From CAWCBG01 sp963793845 (GTDB lineage: Bacteria > Acidobacteriota > Terriglobia > Terriglobales > Acidobacteriaceae), in the NCBI GenBank assembly GCA_963793845.1, contig CAWCBG010000012.1, forward strand, positions 310,001 through 374,000: a stretch of 64,000 nucleotides of DNA. The letters are read 5' to 3'. The notes beneath the pieces were generated by a model. The model did not search any database. It had not been told where the DNA came from and saw only the letters and a list, made by a program, of their open reading frames with translations. The translations under genes and the position numbers were made by a program. The stretch's first letter is position 1; every line of letters starts with the position of its first letter. This document shows, one piece after another, positions 32,292-40,606 of the stretch.

Positions 32292-32528
32292 TTGAAATTG
32301 TTCGGCCCAATTTTTGCTCTCTACGTCGACCCCGGTTCAGGCAGCATGGTGCTGCAACTCCTTCTCGGCGGCTTCAGCGGCTTGTACGTCATCTTTCGCC
32401 TGTTTAAGGAAAAAATCCTACGCATGCTAGGGCTGGGCAACCAAGAAGCAGACGGCGGAAGGCTCTCGGTTCCCCAGCCGATTCCGGCGCCTGCGGAAGA
32501 GAAGAAATCTGTAAGGCACATCGCGTAG
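32292..32528 (+). CDS. Small membrane protein (YVDPGSGS type)
   Basis: 78 residues from a TTG codon with AGGAG six bases upstream. It has one hydrophobic stretch preceded by a DPGSG motif (FALYVDPGSGSMVLQLLLGG), then a basic segment (FRLFKEKILRM) and a Pro-rich tail. Proteins that begin YIDPGTGSxxLQ are found as small ORFs next to methyltransferases and membrane sulfatases in other genomes. No function known. It starts the cassette with the genes at 32534 and 33983, with only five bases to the next start. Confidence 0.75.
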   Translation: MKLFGPIFALYVDPGSGSMVLQLLLGGFSGLYVIFRLFKEKILRMLGLGNQEADGGRLSVPQPIPAPAEEKKSVRHIA

Positions 32529-32533
32529 ACAGA

Positions 32534-33967
32534 ATGAAAGCCAACTTCCAGGTTCCCGCAACCCAGCGAGACCCGGGGTCGTTCCGCGATCCGGATGGAT
32601 TCATCTTTTTCCAGGGTGATTGGGTTTTCCGCGCCGTACTCCCTCCTGCCGTCTCGCGTTATAGAGAGTTTGTGAAGAGTGGCCTGTCGGAAGAATTGCA
32701 AGCCGCCGGCCTGCTGGTCTCAACCTCGGAACTGCCGCCCGGAAGCGTTTCGCCTTATAGTGAGATACCCGACGGCTCACTGATTCTCGAACACGAGCTG
32801 ATTCCCTTTCTGAACTACCCATACGAGTGGACCTTCAACATGCTGCGTGATGCCGCCCTGCTCCAGTTGGAGATTCTGGAGCGATCGCTGCCACGTAACT
32901 GGATCCTGAAAGACGCCTCCGTTTACAACGTGCAGTTCAAGGGGACGCAGCCGCTCTTTCTGGATGTGCTCTCGTTTGCGCCACTGCGAGATGGCGAACC
33001 TTGGGCCGGGTATAACCAGTTCTGCCGCATGATGCTCTATCCCCTGATGCTGGAGGCCCACAAACACATCCCCTTTCAGCCCTGGCTGCGTAGTGAGTTG
33101 GAAGGCATCGACCCCGAAATGTTCGGCCGAATGTTCCGCGGACTTGAGCGCCTTCGTCCAGGAGTGTTGAGCCACGTCACGGCCCAGGCATATCTTCAGC
33201 GCAAGTTCTCTGCGGCGGATTACAGCGTTCGCGAACGGGTGAAGGCGGCGGGGATCTCGCGAGAGATGATCATTCGCAACGTACACGGCCTGAAGAAGCT
33301 GGTGCAGCGGCTGCGACCGGCGGAACAAGTTACCGCCTGGAGCGATTACTCGCGTGGACACTACCAGCCAGAGGCGCTGGCCCGGAAGGAGGAATTCGTC
33401 CGGCAAACTCTCGGCGGGCGGCATCTGAACCTGGTCTGGGACCTGGGCTGCAATGATGGCCACTTCAGCCGCATCGCCGCTGAGAACGCGCAAATGGTCG
33501 TCGCGATGGACGCTGATGCCGCTAGCATCGATCGCCTGTATAGCGAGTTGCGCCAGGAAAAGGTCGCTAACATTCTTCCCCTGTTGATGAACATTGCCAA
33601 TCCCTCGCCCGCCCACGGCTGGGCGTCACAAGAGCGACGTTCGCTGGTCGAGCGTGGCCGCCCGGACATGATCCTGGCGTTGGCTCTAGTTCACCATCTG
33701 GTGATCGGCGCCAACGTGCCACTTAAAGTTTTACTTGAATGGCTGGGTGGGCTGACGGGTGAACTCGTCATCGAGTTCATGAGCAAGGAAGATCCCATGG
33801 TGCAGCGCCTGCTCCTGAACAAGGACGACACCTACGCAGACTATAACCGTGAAGCCTTCGAGCGTTACCTCCAGCAGCCCTTCACCATAACAAGGCGCGA
33901 TGACCTGCCCGGCGGCACCCGCTTCCTCTACCACGCGGTCGCCCGCAGCGGCAAAGCGGCCAGCTAG
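32534..33967 (+). CDS. Class I SAM methyltransferase with N-terminal kinase-like region
   Basis: 477 residues. The C-terminal half is a Rossmann methyltransferase: SAM motif I at residues 301-311 (VWDLGCNDGHF), acidic loop VVAMDADAASIDRLY, and DMILALALVHHLVIG. The N-terminal 260 residues are not methyltransferase-like. They contain NWILKDASVYNVQF, in which Asp127 and Asn132 have the D-x4-N spacing of a protein-kinase/APH catalytic loop, followed at Asp144 by PLFLDVLSF, where the metal-binding DFG aspartate would be. The kinase-like reading is my inference from pattern. A comparable kinase plus methyltransferase fusion, WbdD, caps O-antigen chains in E. coli O8/O9a, but with domains in the other order. 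Lies between a small membrane protein and a membrane sulfatase. Confidence 0.82.
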   Translation: MKANFQVPATQRDPGSFRDPDGFIFFQGDWVFRAVLPPAVSRYREFVKSGLSEELQAAGLLVSTSELPPGSVSPYSEIPDGSLILEHELIPFLNYPYEWTFNMLRDAALLQLEILERSLPRNWILKDASVYNVQFKGTQPLFLDVLSFAPLRDGEPWAGYNQFCRMMLYPLMLEAHKHIPFQPWLRSELEGIDPEMFGRMFRGLERLRPGVLSHVTAQAYLQRKFSAADYSVRERVKAAGISREMIIRNVHGLKKLVQRLRPAEQVTAWSDYSRGHYQPEALARKEEFVRQTLGGRHLNLVWDLGCNDGHFSRIAAENAQMVVAMDADAASIDRLYSELRQEKVANILPLLMNIANPSPAHGWASQERRSLVERGRPDMILALALVHHLVIGANVPLKVLLEWLGGLTGELVIEFMSKEDPMVQRLLLNKDDTYADYNREAFERYLQQPFTITRRDDLPGGTRFLYHAVARSGKAAS

Positions 33968-33982
33968 GATAGCTGGTTGCAC

Positions 33983-35590
33983 ATGCCCGATTCCCCCTCG
34001 AAGCGCAGCTTCCTCGCCGTCCTCGTTGCCCTGCTGTCTTTGACAACGTTTGCCTTTGCCCAGTCGGTATACGAGGCTGTGGCCGGTAATCGTGAATTCG
34101 TCGTGCTGCAGCGCATCAGCCATGCCGATCTCTGGCTGATTATCGTTTTCTTCAATCTCATTCCCCCGCTGGTGTTGGCGCTCGTCTGGCTTGGCATGCG
34201 CAAAATCAGCCAGCGGGCCGCCGACTTATTTCTGAGCGCTGCGTTTCTTCTTTTGCTGACGCCCTTTGTGCTGGAGCTGCACCGAGCCTATCTCTCCCCA
34301 CTGTTGCGATTCAGCCACAATACCGTGTTTGCCATTCTCCCCTTGTTTCTCGCGGCATTGCTGGTGTTCCGCTATCGATCCTTGTTCCAGCGCGCCTTGC
34401 TGCTGCTGTCCCCTTTCGTGCTGCTTCTCCCTGCTTTTTTTCTCTGGCGAAGCTGGCATGAGGTCGCCCCCGACATCGATCATCCGTCTCGCGAGATTCA
34501 AGCGTTTGCACCGCAAACGAGCTCTGCGTCGCATCCGCCCATCTTTATCCTGCTTTTTGACGAATTAACCCGTCCTGCGCTGCTTGATGCAAATGGCAAG
34601 ATCGACGAGTCCCGCTTCCCTCACTTTGCGCAGCTGGCACAACACAGCACCTGGTTTAGCAACGCCACCGCTAATGCTGAGTACACCACGCGTTCGCTTC
34701 CGGTGATCTTCACCGGAAACTTTCCCCACGGCAATGACGCTTCCGACGCCGCGTACCCCAACAATCTGTTTCGCCTGTTTGCGCCCTACTACGACGTGAC
34801 GATCCACGAGGAGGTCACACGCTTCTGTGCGAATTCCGCGTACCACTGCCCTGACGCGGAAGCGACCCGACAACGCGGTCATCTGGTGAGCGCGGTATTC
34901 AAGCTGTACCTGCTGCGTGCTGCCCCCAAGAGCGTGGTGGTCGAGATGGAGGCTGACGGGTTACAGCACGAGCAGCAGCGGTTTCACGACTTTTTATCCG
35001 AGATCGCAACCTCGTCTTCCGGAGCGCGACCGCCACTGCAGTTCATGCACCTGCAACTGCCGCATGCCCCCTACATGCTGAGACCCGACGGAAGCATCCA
35101 TCCCGCCTCGCCCGCCGGATTCGATCCGACGTTTGCCGGAAACGCGGCACTGGTGCAGCGGCTGCGCAACGATTACGAGATGCAGCTTCAGTTTGTCGAT
35201 CGTGAATTGGGTAACTTTCTGGATACGCTGAAACGGGCTGGCCTGTATGACAAATCGCTCATCGTCGTCACCTCCGATCATGGCGTAAGTTGGAAGGTTG
35301 AAGCGCCGGGCCGGGTGCTCAGCGCCGCCAATGCCGACATGATTTTCCCCGTGCCGCTTCTAATCAAGCTGCCGGGGCAAACGGATGCGCGGATTTCAAA
35401 CAGGGACGTGCAGTTGATCGACCTGTTGCCAACGATTGCGGCGGTTGCCGGTGTGCAGGTTCCTTGGCCGGTTGCCGGAAGAGACGTGTTCGCGCCTAAT
35501 CAGATGGCACGCGAAAAAGTCATGATCGACGCTAGCGGACGGCGTTTCGCTTATCCCAACACCTTCGCGGAGACCGCTTCAGGCAAATAG
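33983..35590 (+). CDS. Membrane sulfatase-like (alkaline phosphatase superfamily) protein
   Basis: About 535 residues (ATG at 33983; a TTG at 33977 is also possible). The N-terminal 170 residues hold about five membrane helices (FLAVLVALLSLTTFAFAQSV; LIIVFFNLIPPLVLALVWLG; LFLSAAFLLLLTPFVLEL; TVFAILPLFLAALLVF; LLLLSPFVLLLPAFFLW). The periplasmic domain has sulfatase-fold metal motifs: PIFILLFDELTRPALLD, nucleophile region YTTRSLPVIFTGN, LQFMHLQLPHAPYML and LIVVTSDHGVSW. It resembles LPS phosphoethanolamine transferases and lipoteichoic-acid synthases in layout. It begins 15 bases after the methyltransferase gene, so probably modifies the same surface polymer. Confidence 0.85.
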   Translation: MPDSPSKRSFLAVLVALLSLTTFAFAQSVYEAVAGNREFVVLQRISHADLWLIIVFFNLIPPLVLALVWLGMRKISQRAADLFLSAAFLLLLTPFVLELHRAYLSPLLRFSHNTVFAILPLFLAALLVFRYRSLFQRALLLLSPFVLLLPAFFLWRSWHEVAPDIDHPSREIQAFAPQTSSASHPPIFILLFDELTRPALLDANGKIDESRFPHFAQLAQHSTWFSNATANAEYTTRSLPVIFTGNFPHGNDASDAAYPNNLFRLFAPYYDVTIHEEVTRFCANSAYHCPDAEATRQRGHLVSAVFKLYLLRAAPKSVVVEMEADGLQHEQQRFHDFLSEIATSSSGARPPLQFMHLQLPHAPYMLRPDGSIHPASPAGFDPTFAGNAALVQRLRNDYEMQLQFVDRELGNFLDTLKRAGLYDKSLIVVTSDHGVSWKVEAPGRVLSAANADMIFPVPLLIKLPGQTDARISNRDVQLIDLLPTIAAVAGVQVPWPVAGRDVFAPNQMAREKVMIDASGRRFAYPNTFAETASGK

Positions 35591-35612
35591 GGAGCGCCAC
35601 ACCCAGACCTAA

Positions 35613-36641
35613 TCACTCGATCGGCTCGACTGCAATGACCGGCTCGCCACTTCCCTTCCGATCGGGACGCTGCACCAGGATCGTCGCCAGCAGCACTACT
35701 CCAATGCCGACGACTTGGATGCGTGACACCAGTTCTCCCAGAATCAAGGCGGTCAGCAGAATCGCCCAAACTGGCTCGAGGCAAGCGGTGACGATGGCGC
35801 GCGTCGGATCGAGATGCTGCAATCCGGCAAAGTACAGCGAAAACGGAATCAGCATCGACGTCACCGAGAACACGGTCATGAACAGCCACAGCCCGCCGTC
35901 GTAGTGATGCGCAATAACCTTCCAGGGCGGATTAACGATCTGCCAGAAGACCGTGGCCCCCAGCAATGCGTATACCAGCACTGTCCAGCGTTTGTAGAGC
36001 TGCAACAGGTGCTGGCAATAAATGTTGTAGAAGGCGAACGACACCGCCGCGACCTCGGCTGCCAGCACTCCTACGGTATTGAAGCGCGCGTTGGTGAAGA
36101 ACAGCCAGGGAAAGTTGCCACGAGCCCCGACTTCCCCCACCGCGACACCGCAGCCGACGACCGCCATTATCACTCCGGTGACCCGCTGTAAGGTCGGGCG
36201 CTGCAGCTGCCGCGCCACCATGTAGAGCAGCACCCACACCGGCGCGATGTATTGCAGCACGATCGCCGTTGCGACGGAGGTCTTCTGGATCGAGAGATAG
36301 TAGAAGTAGTTGGCCGAAGCAAGCCCGACGATGCCAAGCAGGAAAAACTGAGCAACGTGGCTGGGGCGGACTCGCAAGGCACGGCGTTGCACCATCCACA
36401 GAATCGGGGCCAGAATCAGCCACGAGATGGTGGTGCGGCTCTGGGCCAGGATGAGGGGATCGATGGGGGCAATCTGCCGGCCGGCAATGTGAATTCTGCC
36501 GGTGAAAACCGCGCGGCCCATGGTGGCCGACAATCCCCAGAAAAACGTAGCCGCGGCGATAAGCACGTAGCCGCGGAAAGGATGGGACTTGCCTGTCAGT
36601 GGATGGTGGGTAGTGGGTAGTGGATAGTCTGGCTCAGCCAT
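35613..36641 (-). CDS. EamA/DMT family transporter
   Basis: 342 residues with ten predicted helices in two EamA halves (GYVLIAAATFFWGLSATMGR; ATAIVLQYIAPVWVLLYMVA; AAVSFAFYNIYCQHLLQ; TRAIVTACLEPVWAILLTAL-ILGELVSRIQ). The pattern Y.aP.w..L repeated in both halves is the DMT hallmark. Exports or imports an unknown metabolite. The first 17 residues (DYPLPTTHHPLT) are encoded by a heptanucleotide repeat at 36599-36626, so the start may instead be a GTG just before helix 1. It lies downstream of the glycosyltransferase on the same strand, with another repeat between. Confidence 0.85.
   Translation of the reverse strand: MAEPDYPLPTTHHPLTGKSHPFRGYVLIAAATFFWGLSATMGRAVFTGRIHIAGRQIAPIDPLILAQSRTTISWLILAPILWMVQRRALRVRPSHVAQFFLLGIVGLASANYFYYLSIQKTSVATAIVLQYIAPVWVLLYMVARQLQRPTLQRVTGVIMAVVGCGVAVGEVGARGNFPWLFFTNARFNTVGVLAAEVAAVSFAFYNIYCQHLLQLYKRWTVLVYALLGATVFWQIVNPPWKVIAHHYDGGLWLFMTVFSVTSMLIPFSLYFAGLQHLDPTRAIVTACLEPVWAILLTALILGELVSRIQVVGIGVVLLATILVQRPDRKGSGEPVIAVEPIE
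36599..36626. repeat. Heptanucleotide tandem repeat, locus E
   Basis: Four seven-base units: GTGGATG, GTGGGTA, GTGGGTA, GTGGATA. Overlaps the predicted N-terminal codons of the DMT transporter gene. Confidence 0.75.
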
Positions 36642-36718
36642 CCGCGGCGACGCCTCGTCCCTCTCTCACTCGATCTTGGAAACTACGCGCCGCCGCGAGA
36701 CAGTCCGGCTTCTGCTAA

Positions 36719-36746
36719 CCACTATCCACTAGCCACCGGCCACTGA
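36719..36746. repeat. Heptanucleotide tandem repeat, locus F
   Basis: Four units: CCACTAT, CCACTAG, CCACCGG, CCACTGA, directly after the stop of the glycosyltransferase gene. Complementary in type to locus E. Confidence 0.7.
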
Positions 36747-36748
36747 GG

Positions 36749-37738
36749 TTAGTCCGCCAGCGTCGATTCTTCGGGGTGGGGCGAACGCAGCACACGATCA
36801 ACCGTATAAGGCGCCCGCTTCGAGGGCTCATGGAAGTGCCGGACTTGCAACTCACCTAGCAGTCCCAAGGCCACCAGTTGCACGCCCGCCACGATCAGCA
36901 CCGCCGCAAAGATCAGCAGCGGACCGTGTTCCTCCATGACGTCGACGTGACGAATGAATTTTTCGACCAACATCCACAGTGCCAGCACGCCGCCAGTCAC
37001 AGAACTCAGCGCGCCGAAGGTGCCAAAGAAGTGCAGCGGACGCGACATGTACTTCAGCAGGAAGCGGATGGTGATCAGGTCGAAGAAGACGCGCAACGTC
37101 CGCGAGATACCGTAGTGCGACTCGCCGTGCTCGCGATGCACGTTGCGAATCGGGATCTCGCAAATCGTCGCTCCATAGGCCGACGCCAGCGCGGGAATGA
37201 AGCGATGCAACTCGCCGTACAGCGGCACTTCCTGCACCACTTCTCGCCGATAGGCCTTGAAGGTGGTGCCAAAGTCGTGCAGATCGACCCCGCTCAGCTT
37301 GGCCATCAGCCAGTTGGCGGCGCGCGATGGAATCCGCCGCATCACGAAATTATCGATGCGCTCCTTACGCCATCCGCTGACGATGTCATAGCCCTCCCGC
37401 AGCTTCTGCAGGAATAGCGGAATGTCATGCGGATCGTGCTGCAAATCGCCATCCATGGCGATCACATACTCGGCCTGGGCATGGTCAAAACCGGCCGCCA
37501 GCGCAGAAGTCTGCCCGAAGTTCCGGCGCAGCTTCACCACGACCACGCGGCGGTCGACGGCGGCGATTTGTTGCAGCAGCGAGAACGTATGGTCGCGGCT
37601 GCCATCGTCCACAAAAATCAGCTCGAATGGCTCGCCCGCGGCCTCCATGACGACCTTCAGCCGGTCGTAGAGCTCGGTGACGTTCTGTTCCTCGTTGTGA
37701 AAGGGTACGACGATCGAATACTTGAGCACGGTATTCAT
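36749..37738 (-). CDS. Glycosyltransferase family 2 (GtrB/ArnC/DPM1-like)
   Basis: 329 residues from the ATG at 37738 (MNTVLKYSIVVPFHNEEQNV). Transfers a sugar to polyprenyl phosphate at the inner membrane. GT-A motifs: FELIFVDDGSRDHTFSLLQQ, LRRNFGQTSALAAGFDHA, the metal-binding AMDGDLQHDPHDIP, and HDFGTTFKAYRREVV. Two C-terminal helices (FFGTFGALSSVTGGVLALWM; LLIFAAVLIVAGVQLVALGL) match the GtrB/ArnC architecture. The tail (EPSKRAPYTVDRVL) is typical for the family. The frame is open upstream to 37825 without homology. Sugar donor unknown. May act with the surface-polymer cassette on the opposite strand. Confidence 0.9.
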   Translation of the reverse strand: MNTVLKYSIVVPFHNEEQNVTELYDRLKVVMEAAGEPFELIFVDDGSRDHTFSLLQQIAAVDRRVVVVKLRRNFGQTSALAAGFDHAQAEYVIAMDGDLQHDPHDIPLFLQKLREGYDIVSGWRKERIDNFVMRRIPSRAANWLMAKLSGVDLHDFGTTFKAYRREVVQEVPLYGELHRFIPALASAYGATICEIPIRNVHREHGESHYGISRTLRVFFDLITIRFLLKYMSRPLHFFGTFGALSSVTGGVLALWMLVEKFIRHVDVMEEHGPLLIFAAVLIVAGVQLVALGLLGELQVRHFHEPSKRAPYTVDRVLRSPHPEESTLAD

Positions 37739-38087
37739 ATTATAACGTCCCGCCCTCCCATTTTGGGCTGGCGGCGTTGGTTCTCCACCCCGTTTGAGAA
37801 GGCTCCTGACCCGAGAACAAGGCAAAGTCTGTCTTTATCTTAACTTCATGCCCTACTGCAGGAGGCAAGACTTTAGGGTTTACGGGAAGTCGACGTGCAA
37901 CATACAATCTCTCACCGTCACCTTCGGGGAAAACAAGCACGGTGCGCCCGATTCGAACGCGCGACGGTCGCAACCTGGCGGCTGCTGTCTGTCTGCAAGC
38001 AAGTTTGTGGAACGAGCGAAAACGCTGTGAGATTTTCCACCAGCGATGGCTCGTGTCTGCTCCAGTTACGTTCTCACCCGGGAGCAC
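37739..38087. other. Divergent promoter region, glycosyltransferase/RND operon
   Basis: About 350 bases with no supported gene. It should hold the promoters of the glycosyltransferase (minus) and the RND pump operon (plus). A sequence with TTCGAAT (minus strand, about 37944-37965) looks like a tRNA T-loop but no complete tRNA can be folded. Confidence 0.5.
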
Positions 38088-39446
38088 ATGGTTCGATCGG
38101 TAGCACTTTTCGGGATGCTGGTAGCGCTCGTGGCATGCGCCGAGAGCCTCCCCGGCTTCGGAGATGAGCAACCTTCAGCTTCCGAGACGCTTCTGTCCGT
38201 GGATCAAGCGGTCCAGATCGCGGTAGCTAACAACCGCAATCTAAAGATCGTTTCTCTCGCGCTGGAAAGTTCCAAAGAGAAGCTCGACGCGGAGAAGACG
38301 CGCCGTTACCCCTCGTTCAGCACGTACATCTTCGCTTCGCAGTTGCTGGCGCCCATCAGCTTCACCGTACCGGCAGGCCAGTTCGGAACCTATCCCGGGA
38401 TTGGCCCCATTCCCGCGATCAGTACTCCGATCACCACGCCAAGCCAGCCAACAGCGTATGTCGTCGGCAGCGCCTCCCAGCCCCTGCTCACGCTGTACAA
38501 GATCAACCTGTACATCAAGAACGAGGAGTTCAAGGTCCAGCAATCCGCGCTGAAGGTGACCGAGGAGCGCATCTCGCTGGTCGACCAGGTACGGCAGGCT
38601 TACTACACCATCGTGGAAATCCAGAACTCCATCGACGCGACACAGGCCAGCATCAAGCAATACGAAGAGCTGGATCGCATCTCCACCCAGTATGTCGCCG
38701 AAAAGGTCGTCCTCAAGTCCGAGAGCCTGGACGTAAAGGCCAAGCTGGCCTACGAACAGTTCAAGTTGCTGCAGGACCAGGACAAGCTGCAGACCGCCAA
38801 GGAGACCTTGAACAGCCTGCTAGGCCGGGATATCAATACGACGTTTCGTGCGGCCAATCCAACGCAGCTCTCGGAAATTGAGCAGAATCTGCAGGTCGCA
38901 CAAGCCGTCGCCCTGGAGCAGAATCCCAAGGTCAAGGAAAGTGAAGTCACGGTGAAGCAGGCCGAGAATGCCAAGCGGCTTGCGAAGTCGCAATACCTGC
39001 CCGACCTGGGCGCATCCTTTCATTATCTGTCGCCCTTCGGCGTGAATTTCGTGCCGACCAATGTGATGGGGTTGGGCTTCGAGTTCAACTGGGAGCCCTT
39101 CGACTGGGGACGCCGCAAACACGACGTCAACGAGAAAACCATCGCCATCGAGGAGAGCAAGTTGAGCCTTGATGACACCAAGTCGCAGATTCTTATCAAT
39201 GTGAACTCCACCTACCGCTCATTGCAGGAAGCCCGGGTCGCAGTGACCGTAGCGACCGCCAAGCGCGAGGCGTCGCAGGAAAAATTGCGCGAGGTCACCC
39301 AACAGTATTCGCAGAAGACGGCCCTGTTGCGCGATGTGTTGCAGCAGCAGTCGTCGGTGGAGAGCGCTAACGCCGATTACAACGAGGCGATGGCAAAATT
39401 CTGGACGGCGAAGGCGAGTTTCCAGAAGGCGCTCGGCGAGGAATGA
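38088..39446 (+). CDS. TolC/OMF-family outer-membrane efflux protein
   Basis: Outer-membrane channel of a tripartite efflux pump. 452 residues from the ATG at 38088 (MVRSVALFGMLVALVACAES), where the LVAC motif fits a lipobox, as in OprM-type channels; a start at 38046 would precede the signal. Two OEP repeats contain long helices (SVDQAVQIAVANNRNLKIVS; VDQVRQAYYTIVEIQNSIDA; LQVAQAVALEQNPKVKESEV) and strand regions (LPDLGASFHYLSPFGVNFVP). First gene of the operon; its stop overlaps the adaptor's start by four bases. Confidence 0.92.
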   Translation: MVRSVALFGMLVALVACAESLPGFGDEQPSASETLLSVDQAVQIAVANNRNLKIVSLALESSKEKLDAEKTRRYPSFSTYIFASQLLAPISFTVPAGQFGTYPGIGPIPAISTPITTPSQPTAYVVGSASQPLLTLYKINLYIKNEEFKVQQSALKVTEERISLVDQVRQAYYTIVEIQNSIDATQASIKQYEELDRISTQYVAEKVVLKSESLDVKAKLAYEQFKLLQDQDKLQTAKETLNSLLGRDINTTFRAANPTQLSEIEQNLQVAQAVALEQNPKVKESEVTVKQAENAKRLAKSQYLPDLGASFHYLSPFGVNFVPTNVMGLGFEFNWEPFDWGRRKHDVNEKTIAIEESKLSLDDTKSQILINVNSTYRSLQEARVAVTVATAKREASQEKLREVTQQYSQKTALLRDVLQQQSSVESANADYNEAMAKFWTAKASFQKALGEE

Positions 39447-40591
39447 TAGCCATGTATATGAGAAGCGGAACTCGGTGGCGAGCGGGCGCTGTTGCGGTTT
39501 TGGCAGCAGGGGCCGCGCTGCTTGCCGGCTGCAGCAAAACCTCGTCGGAGCCGGCGCCGCTGGTGCCGGTTCGCACCGCAGAGGTGCAAAACATCAATAC
39601 TGCTCCCGGCAACACCTATTCGGCCAATATTCAGCCTTATCAGCAGGTGGATTTGTCATTCAAGTCCAATGGCTATCTGGCCAGCATCCGGCAGGTGCGC
39701 GACGCCGATGGGCACATCCGAAATATCGACCAGGGCGACTACGTCAAGAAGGGTACCGTCTTAGCAACGGTGCAGCAGGACGACTTCCAGCAGAAGCTCG
39801 ATCAAGCCAAGGCTTCATTAGCAAGGTCGCAGGCGGAGAACGAACGGGCCAAGCTATCGTTTGGGCGCGTTTCTGCCCTCTACAAAGTGGATGCTGCCAC
39901 TCAGCCTGATTATGACGACAGCAACGCCCAGGTTCTCAGCACCCAGGCTGCCGTGGATAACGCCAAGGCCCAGGTCGCCGAAGCACAGATTGCGCTCGCT
40001 TATTGCGAGTTGCGCGCACCCTTCGATGCCTGGGTGCTCAAGCGCAATGTGGATGTCGGCACGCTGGTCGGGCCCGCCACGAACGGATTCACACTGGCGG
40101 ACACGCGCTCGGTGAAGGCGGTCTTCGGTGTGCCCGATACGGCAATCGGGCGAATGAAGCTCGGGAGCCAGCAGACGGTGACGACAGAAGCGCTGCCCGG
40201 CAGCTTTAACGGGCATGTTACGTCGATCTCGGCCGCCGCCGACCCTAAGAGCCGCGTATATTCCGTCGAAGTGCACATCGATAATCCTCTGAACCAGTTG
40301 AAGGCGGGCATGATTGCCTCGATAACCGTCGGCGCTCCCCAACCGCCGGGAGGCGTGACCGTGGTACCGCTCACCGCTGTCGTGCGCAGTCCGGACAGCC
40401 CCAACGGATTCGCTGTTTACGTTACCGAAGGTGCAGGCGATACCGTCAGAGTCCATACCCAGGACGTAACTCTGGGCAACACCTATGGCGACATGATCGC
40501 CGTTCTGAGCGGCGTTAACTTAAAGGACCGCGTGGTCACTTCGGGCACGAACATGATCAAGAACGGCCAGCAGGTGCGGGTGATTCCGTAG
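39443..40591 (+). CDS. RND efflux periplasmic adaptor lipoprotein
   Basis: 382-residue membrane-fusion protein linking the inner-membrane pump to the TolC-like channel. Lipobox LLAGC follows a hydrophobic signal (AGAVAVLAAGAALLAGC). Domain order: lipoyl half-motif VDLSFKSNGYLASIRQV, coiled coil (FQQKLDQAKASLARSQAENE), second lipoyl half AYCELRAPFDAWVLKRNVDV, beta-barrel (VKAVFGVPDTAIGRMKLG) and membrane-proximal domain ending GQQVRVIP. Translationally coupled to the preceding gene by an ATGA overlap, and 15 bases from the permease gene. Confidence 0.94.
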   Translation: MIAMYMRSGTRWRAGAVAVLAAGAALLAGCSKTSSEPAPLVPVRTAEVQNINTAPGNTYSANIQPYQQVDLSFKSNGYLASIRQVRDADGHIRNIDQGDYVKKGTVLATVQQDDFQQKLDQAKASLARSQAENERAKLSFGRVSALYKVDAATQPDYDDSNAQVLSTQAAVDNAKAQVAEAQIALAYCELRAPFDAWVLKRNVDVGTLVGPATNGFTLADTRSVKAVFGVPDTAIGRMKLGSQQTVTTEALPGSFNGHVTSISAAADPKSRVYSVEVHIDNPLNQLKAGMIASITVGAPQPPGGVTVVPLTAVVRSPDSPNGFAVYVTEGAGDTVRVHTQDVTLGNTYGDMIAVLSGVNLKDRVVTSGTNMIKNGQQVRVIP

Positions 40592-40606
40592 CTCTGGCAA
40601 CTCATC

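Noticed and set aside
31888..32310. 140-codon minus-strand reading frame
   Set aside because: No recognisable family, composition unlike neighbouring genes, and its codons cover strong hairpins; not supported as a gene.
37940..37990. tRNA-like T-loop (TTCGAAT with flanking GC stems, minus strand)
   Set aside because: The T-stem has a mismatch and no matching 5' acceptor strand, D-arm or anticodon arm could be placed within 90 bases.
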